NCBI GenBank assembly: GCA_902779075.1
Contig: CACZAK010000053.1
Coordinates: forward strand, 1-22,227
From: an uncultured bacterium
GTDB taxonomy: Bacteria; Verrucomicrobiota; Kiritimatiellia; RFP12; UBA1067
Length of the DNA: 22,227 bases
Direction of reading: 5' to 3'
The stretch's first letter is position 1. Each line of letters starts with the position of its first letter. This document shows, in pieces, positions 8,101-15,115 of the stretch. The position numbers were made by a program, and so were the translations under genes. Below the pieces are notes generated by a model. That model did not search any database and was not told where the DNA came from. It saw nothing but the letters and a program-made list of their open reading frames with translations.

Positions 8101-8366
8101 AGATTCGCTTTGTGAAAGGGCGCGGCGCAAACGGCGCGGTCGAGGTGAAGAGCGCGAAGATTCCGACTGCGGAAAGGGCGACTCATCTTGCAAATCTTGA
8201 AAAACTGGAGGCTGCGGCGAAGGCGGACGAAAAGAACGCGACGCTCGCCCGCGCCGCGAAGGAGGCTCGGACGGCGTTCTACGAAGGCCGCTTCCGCCAG
8301 TTCCGTGCGCTCTTCCACTTGGGTGTGGTCCGCAAGGTCTTCAGTCCTGAACTCTTTAGCAAGTGA
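5166..8366 (+). CDS. Large secreted LamG/ConA-domain protein with a glycosidase-like barrel
   Basis: Encodes 1066 aa from ATG 5166, with AGGTGG just upstream. A signal peptide (MREALSVFAVIVSAFAHS) is followed by a LamG/concanavalin-like sandwich at residues ~20-230. It shows the family-typical GEWHFAAVSYDSAKGKAILY, then LGLDGTIDEVTI, ending with ALDEDALRREY. A middle beta-rich part leads to a probable TIM-barrel region (~490-900) with GMGFWVKLNHRGDNYG and GFRGIAMNEACPIHF. Glu666 in that MNEA block is a candidate acid/base, by analogy with Asn-Glu pairs of clan GH-A. I cannot assign a CAZy family. The C-terminus is a charged helix (residues ~995-1050). It probably binds and cleaves a polysaccharide outside the cytoplasm. 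An odd 9-nt repeat lies inside the gene at 6117-6143. Confidence 0.7.
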   Translation: MREALSVFAVIVSAFAHSATISFDGGDPVPLKSENVSVVKGLSGNAVHLSKDSLLEFSSSLPGFMTPTAGTFMVWFKHDDTLPSCNVSHDFVMAENFNAQWIPHSGVHQRSLFASGDSFVWGGVSLRCDMGPATFGNCIWWGRRILGGEWHFAAVSYDSAKGKAILYADGVVAKTRDFEAGRKIPLGKTFTLASGGEKLGLDGTIDEVTILPLALDEDALRREYLKHQPIRYELHDWSVGEGETKSFRFRARNESAEPVEKTLKFSNGATVVLSLEPNELKEFTVNVKGDKPGLFKLWLNEGEVDARQFECMCLGEEPRNTQNIRKTLIGEYDCTKEYPRDRAALCTSEIVTNGPLVYLESREDGAAVPLAAYRFAIRNQGKPHIVEIDYPDDKMRWFLVSVFPEKWGRIYSVSIDCAGVMTGVDYPLSMEMQKKRFVFWPDSDAVAVVIQNYHFNRHAAVAAVRMYEMDSLPLGPVQGMSKGRRTVAEWDEDPTIDADLTFNNSWNYKNADLEFWRVKWQRVIDYMRWNSQDSWVIKVAAYFGDATGMYATIPEAALPWKNTDISNGRCRGWAELGADMLERAGMGFWVKLNHRGDNYGAWFSRLGHGESGVGIGFMDSNGGLGGAWETPNFLRPSVRAAYRRLIESYRDKFGRYSGFRGIAMNEACPIHFHNLSVGYDDYTIEQFQRDTGIAVPGTDAKSRYVYLTSDHVRKESWVKWRCEKTEQIASELASILRAKGGDAEIQIWISPVRYCRNGSLKWEEWDAVQAFREAGLDLPRLAKIPGVRFVPSVGPDWIIKRKYNDSDMAYLPDSPSWRELMQKGEVAAINVFRCANLEIYPSIGNQGAAARAWRTDLWTPAGNLVPFHDNFQSYPTPHARPPYTLDSVASLIADCDVQDFITGWWGLMESGEHDEWCRFYGQFRQIPRGRYALAKGPDDPVCVRSGAEGHYLVNREPYSVEIEYIVDGKPETLILRHHEIRFVKGRGANGAVEVKSAKIPTAERATHLANLEKLEAAAKADEKNATLARAAKEARTAFYEGRFRQFRALFHLGVVRKVFSPELFSK
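6117..6143 (+). repeat. Three 9-nt repeat units inside a coding region
   Basis: CCACGAAAT, ACACAAAAT and ATACGAAAG follow each other, close to an ACACGAAAT consensus. Such 9-nt arrays are, to my knowledge, common between genes in many environmental bacteria. Here the array is in frame and encodes PRNTQNIRK-like residues in the large LamG protein. Confidence 0.6.
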
Positions 8367-8377
8367 AAGGATAAACG

Positions 8378-10156
8378 ATGAAAGCCATCAAGTGCATAAA
8401 TGTGGCGGTACTCGTAGCTACTGTGATAGTTGCCGGTTGTCGGACCACTGAACCGCCTGCCGAATGGGACAGCAGACTCCCAGACCCGGCGACGCTGAAG
8501 ATTAACGAAGGGCGGAGGATAATGTTCGCCAATCCTCTGCCGCGCATGCGGAGCGGCGAGTACGGCGAGGTCCTGTGCGGAACATACAACAACAGGGAGC
8601 TTTCACTGCCTGGAGCGCTTACGACGTCGGACTCCAGGCTTGGCTTGTTCCTTCAGAAGCTTCGCGAGACGCTCATGGCGAACCGCCGACTGCTTTTCTT
8701 GGACGGCAAGGTCGTTGTCTGCAACCACAACTGGATTCGCGACCACGTCCACCAGATGAAGGGCTGGAAGCACTGGGAGTACGACCCGCTTTCATTCCTC
8801 CAGCTCATAATCGACACCCAGCGCAAGGACGGGCAGTTCTTCGAGCTCGCCAAGCAGATGGACGACTTCCACTGGACGTTTGTCGGCCCTGAGTCGCATC
8901 GTCTGTTTCCGGAAGACAACATGTCTCTCGTCAGGCTTGAACTTGAGGCCGACGTCGAGTATCTCGTAGTAGAGGGCGCGTGGCAGTACTACCGCATGAC
9001 GGGCGACGACGAGTGGCTTGCATCGGTCCTGCCAGCGTTGGAGAAGGGCATAGACTACCAGACAAGCGACCATCTTCGATGGGAACCCTCTCTCGGACTT
9101 TGCATCCGTCCCTACACCATCGACACCTGGGACTTCACGAACGACCCCTCAAGCGGAAGAGACCGCCGCGTCGCCGGGAAACCGCTTTGTGCGATGCATG
9201 GCGATAACACTGGCGTCTATCAGGCGATGAAGCTGCTCGCGTGGATGAACCGCCGTCTCGGCAACGAAGCGAAGGCGGCAGAATGGGACGTGCGTGCCGC
9301 CACGCTGCGCGAAAGCATAATGAAGAACCTCTGGAACGGACGCTTCTTCGTCCATCAGCTGCCGGTGCGCGGTACAAAGCCTCTCGATGAAAACGAGACG
9401 AACCGTCTTTCGCTTTCCGATGCGTATGCGCTCAATCGCGGCATCTTGACGGGCGACGAGTGCCGCGCCGTCATCGACGCCTTCATCGAGCGGGGGAGGA
9501 CGGCGGGGACGTTCTCCGAGTTCTTCACGATAGACCCTGCATACGAGCCTTCGTTCAACCGGTACAAGCCCGGAGAATACGTAAACGGCGCAATTTCACC
9601 GTTTACGGCAGGCGAGCTTGCAAAGGGCGCGTTCGCCAACGGACGTGAGGGATACGGTTGGAGCATAATTTCACGCTGGATTGAAAAAGTGGAGAACGAC
9701 AAGGCGATATACTTCCTCTACCACCGCAAGACGGGCGAATCCGTTTCCGAAGAGGCGGGACCTAGCGCTTGGGGCGCGGCGGCGCTCATGGACGCGGTGG
9801 AAGAGGGACTTGCGGGAATCGTCGATGCCGGAACTGGCTATGACGAGATTGCGTTTTCGCCGCGCTGGCCCGTCACGCCATACCGCGAACTGCGCTATGT
9901 GACGGGATATGAGATGTCGAAGAAGTATGTCGATGTCCGCCATATCCAGAACGATGCGGGATTCCGATATCATCTGCGCAGTCCTGCGAGCAAGGTCAAG
10001 GCGCATTTGCTCGTGCCTGAAGGCAAGTCGCCGATGACGCTGCTCGTAAACGGCAAGGAGACGGCGTTCGCGCTTTCGACCGTCGGCAAGTCTATGTATG
10101 TCGATGCCGTTGTCGCGCCTACATGCGGCGTGGCTGATTTTGAGGTCTTGTATTGA
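8378..10156 (+). CDS. Lipoprotein with six-hairpin (alpha/alpha)6 glycosidase-like sequence
   Basis: Encodes 592 aa, with AAAGGA nine bases before the ATG. The lipoprotein signal ends in VIVAGC (Cys21) and is followed by a TTEPPAEWDSRLPDP linker like that of the gene at 4247. The body looks like the six-hairpin glycosidase superfamily: alternating helices with conserved aromatic/acidic loops, for example CNHNWIRDHVHQMKGW, FVGPESHRLFPEDN, TIDTWDFTND and EEAGPSAWGAAALMDAV. The C-terminal ~90 aa form a beta-rich cap (PASKVKAHLLVPEGKSPM, then LLVNGKE) as in many GH78/GH95-like enzymes. The exact family and substrate are not clear. Acidic residues in RDH, PED and WDF loops are candidates for catalysis. 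It is probably anchored in a membrane facing the periplasm or the surface. It follows the previous gene by 11 bp. Confidence 0.7.
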   Translation: MKAIKCINVAVLVATVIVAGCRTTEPPAEWDSRLPDPATLKINEGRRIMFANPLPRMRSGEYGEVLCGTYNNRELSLPGALTTSDSRLGLFLQKLRETLMANRRLLFLDGKVVVCNHNWIRDHVHQMKGWKHWEYDPLSFLQLIIDTQRKDGQFFELAKQMDDFHWTFVGPESHRLFPEDNMSLVRLELEADVEYLVVEGAWQYYRMTGDDEWLASVLPALEKGIDYQTSDHLRWEPSLGLCIRPYTIDTWDFTNDPSSGRDRRVAGKPLCAMHGDNTGVYQAMKLLAWMNRRLGNEAKAAEWDVRAATLRESIMKNLWNGRFFVHQLPVRGTKPLDENETNRLSLSDAYALNRGILTGDECRAVIDAFIERGRTAGTFSEFFTIDPAYEPSFNRYKPGEYVNGAISPFTAGELAKGAFANGREGYGWSIISRWIEKVENDKAIYFLYHRKTGESVSEEAGPSAWGAAALMDAVEEGLAGIVDAGTGYDEIAFSPRWPVTPYRELRYVTGYEMSKKYVDVRHIQNDAGFRYHLRSPASKVKAHLLVPEGKSPMTLLVNGKETAFALSTVGKSMYVDAVVAPTCGVADFEVLY

Positions 10157-10191
10157 TTTGTGAAACAAAAAAGAAAAAGGAGAAGACGAAA

Positions 10192-12333
10192 ATGAAAACC
10201 ATAAGGAAAATCGTTGCGGCAATTACCGTTGTCGCAGTCCAGTGGTGCGTTACGGCCGCGACCATAGAGGTCGAGACCGTTGTAGAGTTGACGAACGCCG
10301 TGGCGAGAGCCAATGCGGGAGAGAAGATAGATGGGGAGGCAATCGACACGATTGTGCTGAAAACGGGCACGTACACGTTTCCTGCCGACGTGTACATGGC
10401 CGACAACACACGTTCTCCGTCAAGCGCAAGCTACTGCAAGATTCGACTGAACGTCACAGTTCCTGGCCTCACCATCAAAGGCGAGGACAATTCGAGTCGT
10501 ACAACGTGGACGAATGGAAGCGAGCCTGTGATAATAGACGGAAACGGCGGCAAGGGCATGCAGCTGCAGCTCAATGCGAACGAGTCGGCGAGAATCGAGA
10601 ACATCACCTTTGTCAACTGCAACGGCGGTGCTGATTCATCTGATTCGGCATACGGCAACTGGTGCAATGGCGGCGCGATAGGCATTGGCAGGATGGTCTC
10701 CGGCGACTGGTCTGGCGGGCATAATGTCGTAGTCTCGAACTGCGTGTTTCGCGGCAACCAGTCGTATTTGGGAGGTGCGATCGGGGCGAAGAACAATTAC
10801 TTTGTGTACGACTGCTTCTTTACCAACAATGTTTCTACGGATGCCAGTGGTGCGGGGTGCATGTTTAATGGAACGGCGTACGGATGCGAGATGGTCGGAA
10901 ACATGAATAGCGTGGCAAAGAATGTATCCATGATCGGCTGCAATGTGCATGGGAATGGCTCTACGACTCGTCCTCTCTTGACTGGTCCTGCGACATATTC
11001 AAATTGTACTTTCAGATCCAACACGACATCATCGACCTACCCGATAATCGCATGTTACGATGCCGACGTCCGAATTGTCAATTGCGAGTTTTCGGGGAAC
11101 TCAAACAATTCAACTACCTACCCGATAATCGCATGTTACGATGCCGACGTCCGAATTGTCAATTGCGAGTTTTCGGGGAACTCAAACAATTCAACTACAC
11201 CTGTCATTAGCTTTAGCAACAGTAACGCCACCAAGACAAACGACTGCTTGCTGGCCGGGTGCACTTTCAGCGGGAACGCCGGATCTGCGTTGACAATGTT
11301 CAACGGCAACAATCCATTGAACGGTAACCTAACGATAACGAACTGTTCGTTTATCGGAAATACGGCAAATGCGACGGCAGCTACGGGAGAGATGCCGTTA
11401 ACGACTGTCCGTGTGCTTGTTCGCGGAATCGTGGGCGATAAGAATCGGTGTATGATATACGACTCTGTCTTCAGCAACAACCAATCGAAAGTCGTTTCAG
11501 GGGCGATGGGGTTGTGCAATGTACTTGGTGTACATGCCGTGCGATGCACCTTCACTGGAGACGGGGGGAAACCCTACTCTTCATACACGACCGGAAACTG
11601 GCGCTACTACAACGAAGCTGCCGACAATTCAATTCTCGAAGAGTGCGATGTGTCGAACGGAGAGATGCGGGATTGCGTTGTTGACAGATGCAGGATTCAC
11701 AACGTCACAAGCAATGTGTACGCTGTATTCAAAGACTCTGCCTATGTCACGAATACGCTGGTGGAATGTTGCGGAAGTACTTCTGTGGTGAGTTATCTCT
11801 ACTCAAGCATCTACAAGCATGATGCAGAGTTTGTTAACTGTAGTATTGTGTCAAATAATTGTTTTACGTTTAGTTTAAATGCCTCGGCAGGTTCCAGCGT
11901 ATCATGTATAATTGACGACTGTCGTTTTGTCAATTGCCTGTTCAATGCGAATCGGGCAGACTTTATAACAACTGTGTCAGATTTCACAATTGAAGACAAA
12001 GACGCTTGCTTGAACTGCTTTGTTGACCATGTGGAGTTTGCGCATAGTGCATATGGAATCTTCACTCCGCGCAGCAGATTCACTGCGACGGCGTTCGCGA
12101 CAAAGACCAACGGGGTGGACACTCTTACCCTTTGCGCCAATCCGAAATTCGCCGACGAGCCAAAATGGTCGCTGTCGCTCCGTTCGCCGCTTGTTGGCAA
12201 GGGCGATGCGTCAATCTGGACGGACGAGGACATTGACCTTGCCGGCAAACTGCGTCTCAGGGACGGCAAGGCCGATATTGGCTGCTACCAGTGTTGGCTC
12301 AACCCGGCGGGCTTTATGCTGATTGTCAGGTGA
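10192..12333 (+). CDS. Secreted right-handed parallel beta-helix protein
   Basis: Encodes 713 aa from ATG 10192, with AAGGAG upstream. The signal peptide is MKTIRKIVAAITVVAVQ with cleavage near TAATIEV. The body consists of parallel beta-helix coils with Asn-ladder and Gly-Gly turns, e.g. SNCVFRGNQSYLGGAIGAKN, ITNCSFIGNTAN and YDSVFSNNQS. It ends with a segment like DLAGKLRLRDGKADIGCYQ, as in choice-of-anchor/adhesin-type beta-helix proteins. Many cysteines sit at similar places in the coils. The fold occurs in polysaccharide lyases and in surface adhesins; no lyase motif is visible, so glycan binding or lyase activity are both open. One coil is duplicated exactly (11035-11198). The stop overlaps the GTG of the MFS gene. 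Confidence 0.75.
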   Translation: MKTIRKIVAAITVVAVQWCVTAATIEVETVVELTNAVARANAGEKIDGEAIDTIVLKTGTYTFPADVYMADNTRSPSSASYCKIRLNVTVPGLTIKGEDNSSRTTWTNGSEPVIIDGNGGKGMQLQLNANESARIENITFVNCNGGADSSDSAYGNWCNGGAIGIGRMVSGDWSGGHNVVVSNCVFRGNQSYLGGAIGAKNNYFVYDCFFTNNVSTDASGAGCMFNGTAYGCEMVGNMNSVAKNVSMIGCNVHGNGSTTRPLLTGPATYSNCTFRSNTTSSTYPIIACYDADVRIVNCEFSGNSNNSTTYPIIACYDADVRIVNCEFSGNSNNSTTPVISFSNSNATKTNDCLLAGCTFSGNAGSALTMFNGNNPLNGNLTITNCSFIGNTANATAATGEMPLTTVRVLVRGIVGDKNRCMIYDSVFSNNQSKVVSGAMGLCNVLGVHAVRCTFTGDGGKPYSSYTTGNWRYYNEAADNSILEECDVSNGEMRDCVVDRCRIHNVTSNVYAVFKDSAYVTNTLVECCGSTSVVSYLYSSIYKHDAEFVNCSIVSNNCFTFSLNASAGSSVSCIIDDCRFVNCLFNANRADFITTVSDFTIEDKDACLNCFVDHVEFAHSAYGIFTPRSRFTATAFATKTNGVDTLTLCANPKFADEPKWSLSLRSPLVGKGDASIWTDEDIDLAGKLRLRDGKADIGCYQCWLNPAGFMLIVR
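11035..11198 (+). repeat. Perfect 81-bp tandem duplication (one beta-helix coil)
   Basis: The unit starting at 11041 recurs at 11122 with no mismatch, and identity runs on for several bases at each end. In protein the 27-residue coil from YPIIACYDADVR to NSNNSTT occurs twice. Complete identity, including third codon positions, shows a recent slippage or unequal-exchange event. Confidence 0.97.
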
Positions 12334-13490
12334 GAATCGGATATAAATGGCTGCTGCTGGCGCTTCTGTTCGTCACGTTCTTCCTTGAGCTGGGGACGCG
12401 GCAGATATACAATGCCGTGCTGCCGCAGCTCAAGGTCGACTTCGCCGCGCATGGCGCGACGGACGCCCGGCTCGGCGGTGTCGGCAGCTTGTTCAGCGCA
12501 GTGTTCGGGCTGATGCTTCTTGCGAGCGGACTTTGCGCCGACTTTTTCGGGCGGAAGAAGACCATTGTGGTCGGCACGGCGCTTTTCTCCGCCGCGATCC
12601 TCGGATGCGGCTTCGCCGGGGGATTAGGGCTTTTCTTCGTGCTCTACGGAGTGGTGAACGCCATCGGACAGTGCTGCATCGCGCCTGCGTCCTATTCGCT
12701 CATTTCGCAGTATCACGACAACTCCACCCGCTCCACGGCGATGGCGATATTCCAGAGCGCGAACTATTTTGGAATCGTCATCTGCGGCTGGGCGGCCGGT
12801 CTCTTCGCCGATTCGGGGTCGGGAGGCTGGCGCAGGGGCTTCTGGGTGTTTGGCGTCGCCGGCCTGGTATGGGCCGCGCTTATGCAGCGTTTCATGCGAG
12901 ACACTCAGCAACCTGCCGTAGCCAATGACACCGACAAGCCTTCCGTCAAGGCCGCGTTTGCCGCGCTGCTCACGAAGCCAACGGCTATTCTCATCGCGGT
13001 TGCGTTCGGGATGTTCATGTACGCCAATCTTGGACTGCGCCTTTGGGCGACTGCGTTCGTGGCAAGGGAGTTCCCTGAATGTGGGAACGCCTCCGCCGCG
13101 TTCCATTCCCTATTCTGGCTCATGCTCGGGTCGTTCGTTGGGCTTTTTGTCGGCGCACGATTCCTTGACCATGTCGGCTCGAGGCGTCCGTCGATAAGGC
13201 TTGAGGTCTCGGCAATAGGCTTTGCCGTGTGCATTCCCCCTGTGATCTGGGTCGCCTGCGCCTCTTCTCTTGTCGAGTGCTGTGTCGCGCTGGCGACGCT
13301 CGGCCTGGCTCTTGGGACATACGAGGCCGCACATTATCCGGCCATGTTCGACTGCGTGGAGCCGCGCTACCGCAGCGCGACGACGGGGATGACGGGATGC
13401 CTTGCGTTCGTCATGGGCTCGGCTGGGCCGTTTACGCTCGGTCTTCTCAGCGAGCGGCTTTCCATGCGGATGGACGCATATTTTGGATAA
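12330..13490 (+). CDS. MFS transporter, probably truncated at the C-terminus
   Basis: Encodes 386 aa. GTG 12330 is chosen because it overlaps the preceding stop (GTGA) and puts the first membrane helix right after MRIGYK. The major facilitator motif A, GLCADFFGRKK, is at residues ~67-77 between helices 2 and 3. A strongly hydrophobic helix pattern follows, with a basic mid-loop around residues 190-215. Sequence ends with TLGLLSERLSMRMDAYFG just after what I count as helix 11. A usual member has about 400-430 residues and a twelfth helix, so the end may be lost. The likely role is uptake of sugars released by the cluster's enzymes, with no substrate evidence. The next ORF is a 35-codon dehydrogenase stub 20 bp downstream, consistent with a deletion in this area. 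Confidence 0.8.
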   Translation: MRIGYKWLLLALLFVTFFLELGTRQIYNAVLPQLKVDFAAHGATDARLGGVGSLFSAVFGLMLLASGLCADFFGRKKTIVVGTALFSAAILGCGFAGGLGLFFVLYGVVNAIGQCCIAPASYSLISQYHDNSTRSTAMAIFQSANYFGIVICGWAAGLFADSGSGGWRRGFWVFGVAGLVWAALMQRFMRDTQQPAVANDTDKPSVKAAFAALLTKPTAILIAVAFGMFMYANLGLRLWATAFVAREFPECGNASAAFHSLFWLMLGSFVGLFVGARFLDHVGSRRPSIRLEVSAIGFAVCIPPVIWVACASSLVECCVALATLGLALGTYEAAHYPAMFDCVEPRYRSATTGMTGCLAFVMGSAGPFTLGLLSERLSMRMDAYFG

Positions 13491-13510
13491 AACAAAATCG
13501 GAGACTCAAA

Positions 13511-13618
13511 ATGAAAGCAATGTGCATTGACGAGAACAAGAACTTCGTGTGGCAGGACGTGCCGGATCCGGAATGCCACGACGAGTTCGACGTGAAAATT
13601 GCGGCAAGGTCGTGTTGA
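13511..13618 (+). pseudogene. N-terminal stub of a medium-chain dehydrogenase/quinone oxidoreductase
   Basis: GGAG seven bases before ATG 13511 opens 35 codons: MKAMCIDENKNFVWQDVPDP, then ECHDEFDVKIAA. This is the standard N-terminus of zinc-type or quinone-type medium-chain reductases (MKA..., VPDP, E-V-VKI-AAG). The frame then stops at RSC where the family continues for about 300 residues. The start signals are intact but the enzyme is gone. Confidence 0.7.
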
Positions 13619-13651
13619 CCGTATGAGCAATTGCAAAAACAATTTTATAAC

Positions 13652-13666
13652 GCTAGCGGCGTTAGC
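13652..13666. promoter_or_regulatory. Imperfect palindrome overlapping a -35 position (possible operator)
   Basis: GCTAGCGGCGTTAGC is a 15-nt dyad with one mismatched pair. Its right half covers the -35 window (13658-13663) of the TATAAT at 13681. No T-run follows, so a terminator is less likely. It may be the site of a regulator for the second operon. Confidence 0.35.
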
Positions 13667-13680
13667 CGATTTGATGCAAA

Positions 13681-13686
13681 TATAAT
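13681..13686 (+). promoter_or_regulatory. -10 box of the second operon
   Basis: A perfect TATAAT 32 bp before the metallophosphoesterase ATG, in an AT-rich stretch unlike the flanking genes. No consensus -35 is present. The 21-bp operator seen at 1203 and 4136 is not found here. Confidence 0.5.
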
Positions 13687-13717
13687 CTCATTAAAATCAA
13701 CCAAGGAGAAAACAAAG

Positions 13718-15115
13718 ATGGAACTGGATAGACGCGGTTTTCTGAAATGTCTTGTCGCCGCAGGCGTAGCGCCAGCTTCGTTTTGGGCATGGTGCGCGGA
13801 ACACGGCGCGGACTACGACTTTTTTGCCGCTGCCTCCGCCTGTGGATGGGATTCGTCCGCGAAGGATTCTTTCTACTTCCTGCACGCCTCCGACCTCCAC
13901 ATGACGGAGAATCCCGACTGGGATCGCGGCGCGTTGCAGATGAAGGACAAGTTCATGGGGCGTTGCTTCATAGACGAAATCAACGCAATGAACACCTTGC
14001 CGCAAAAGCCGTCCATGCTTTTCCTCACCGGCGACCTCGCTAGCGGAGTCACGATGAACCCAAAGTCGTGGGCATGGGCGGAGAAGAAATGGGCGCACTA
14101 CAAGAAATACGTCACAGACCGACTTGCAGTGCCGTGGCGTCAGTTCATAGGCAACAACGACTGTGCCGCAGTTCCGTACAGGAAAGTGTTCTCCGACCAG
14201 CCGCTATACTGGTCGTTCGAAAAAGGCGGCATCTGCTTTGCGGGACTCCACGGCTACGACAAATGGAAGCCCGAGAACACAAACCATGCTGGAATCCTCT
14301 ACGGGGCGGAGCAGCTTGCTTGGCTTCGCGGCATAGTGGAAAAGACAGCCGCAAGGACACTTGTCATTCTTACGCACGAGCCGCTTAAGGACGATGATTC
14401 GCATTGCGCCCGTGCGCAGCTTGCGCCGATACTCGACCTGTTCAGGGGTGAAGAGGTCTGGAACATCTGCGGGCACAACCACACGAACCTGGCGCGGCGC
14501 ATCCGCATAGGCAAGCGCGAGATCCGTTCCGTCGAAACGATGACACCTGTCGGACGCGGATTCACGATCGGCGACGGCGGCTACCGCGTGTTCTTCTGCC
14601 GCGAAGGGCGCATTTGCGGCTCCGCGCTCCGTTGGCTTACGCCGAGCGGCGAGCCAATAGGCTATGCGCCTGATGCCTCGACATGCAATCCGAGTTGCAT
14701 GAAGCTGTTGGAAGAGACTCTGCCCTCTGATGCACTTGCTTCCGCGCTTGTCGGACGCGACAAGTTCGACATTGCGGGAAGCGAGATGATACAAAACCGC
14801 ATCTCCGATTACTATATTTGCCGCCCGGACAAGAACGGGAAGCATGGCCGCCTTGTCTGGACTGTGCCGCGCTCCATCGACGGACGGCGCGTTGCGTCAG
14901 TCCGTATTTTGTGTGGGCCGATAGCCGGACATGTGGGCGTTTCGTCTGACGGCAAAACTTGGCGTGAAACGCCAATTGACTGGTCGAGCCGCGCAACGCC
15001 ACGCGTCATTGAGATTCCACCGGACATAGAGGGAGAGACGATCTGGCTGCGCCTCTCCAACGAATCCACATATGAATGCAAGTTCTTCGGATACGCATTA
15101 AAGGAGCACGCGTAA
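13718..15115 (+). CDS. Tat-exported calcineurin-like metallophosphoesterase
   Basis: Encodes 465 aa. ATG 13718 is preferred over in-frame starts upstream because AAGGAG lies seven bases before it and the N-terminus then reads MELDRRGFLKCLVAAG, a twin-arginine signal (RRGFLK). The metallophosphoesterase motifs follow in order: SDLH (Asp59, His61), LTGD (Asp106), GNND (residues 145-148), LTHE (His220) and GHNH (His253, His255). The usual His of the GNHD/E motif is Asn147 here. A C-terminal beta-rich part (from about residue 385, LVWTVPRSIDGRRVASVRIL) resembles a discoidin-like or purple-phosphatase add-on. The substrate is unknown; release of phosphate or phosphodiesters from a decorated glycan would fit the context. 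TAATG overlap with the next gene indicates coupling. Confidence 0.8.
   Translation: MELDRRGFLKCLVAAGVAPASFWAWCAEHGADYDFFAAASACGWDSSAKDSFYFLHASDLHMTENPDWDRGALQMKDKFMGRCFIDEINAMNTLPQKPSMLFLTGDLASGVTMNPKSWAWAEKKWAHYKKYVTDRLAVPWRQFIGNNDCAAVPYRKVFSDQPLYWSFEKGGICFAGLHGYDKWKPENTNHAGILYGAEQLAWLRGIVEKTAARTLVILTHEPLKDDDSHCARAQLAPILDLFRGEEVWNICGHNHTNLARRIRIGKREIRSVETMTPVGRGFTIGDGGYRVFFCREGRICGSALRWLTPSGEPIGYAPDASTCNPSCMKLLEETLPSDALASALVGRDKFDIAGSEMIQNRISDYYICRPDKNGKHGRLVWTVPRSIDGRRVASVRILCGPIAGHVGVSSDGKTWRETPIDWSSRATPRVIEIPPDIEGETIWLRLSNESTYECKFFGYALKEHA

Noticed and set aside
10600..12000. Repeated Asn/Cys-rich segments considered as a CRISPR-like array
   Set aside because: The segments are degenerate coding repeats of a beta-helix; the only exact repeat is one 81-bp tandem copy without spacers.
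13645..13670. AAC...GTTAGCC pattern as an integron attC site
   Set aside because: There is no paired R and L box arrangement, no integrase, and the segment is too short; a palindromic operator fits better.
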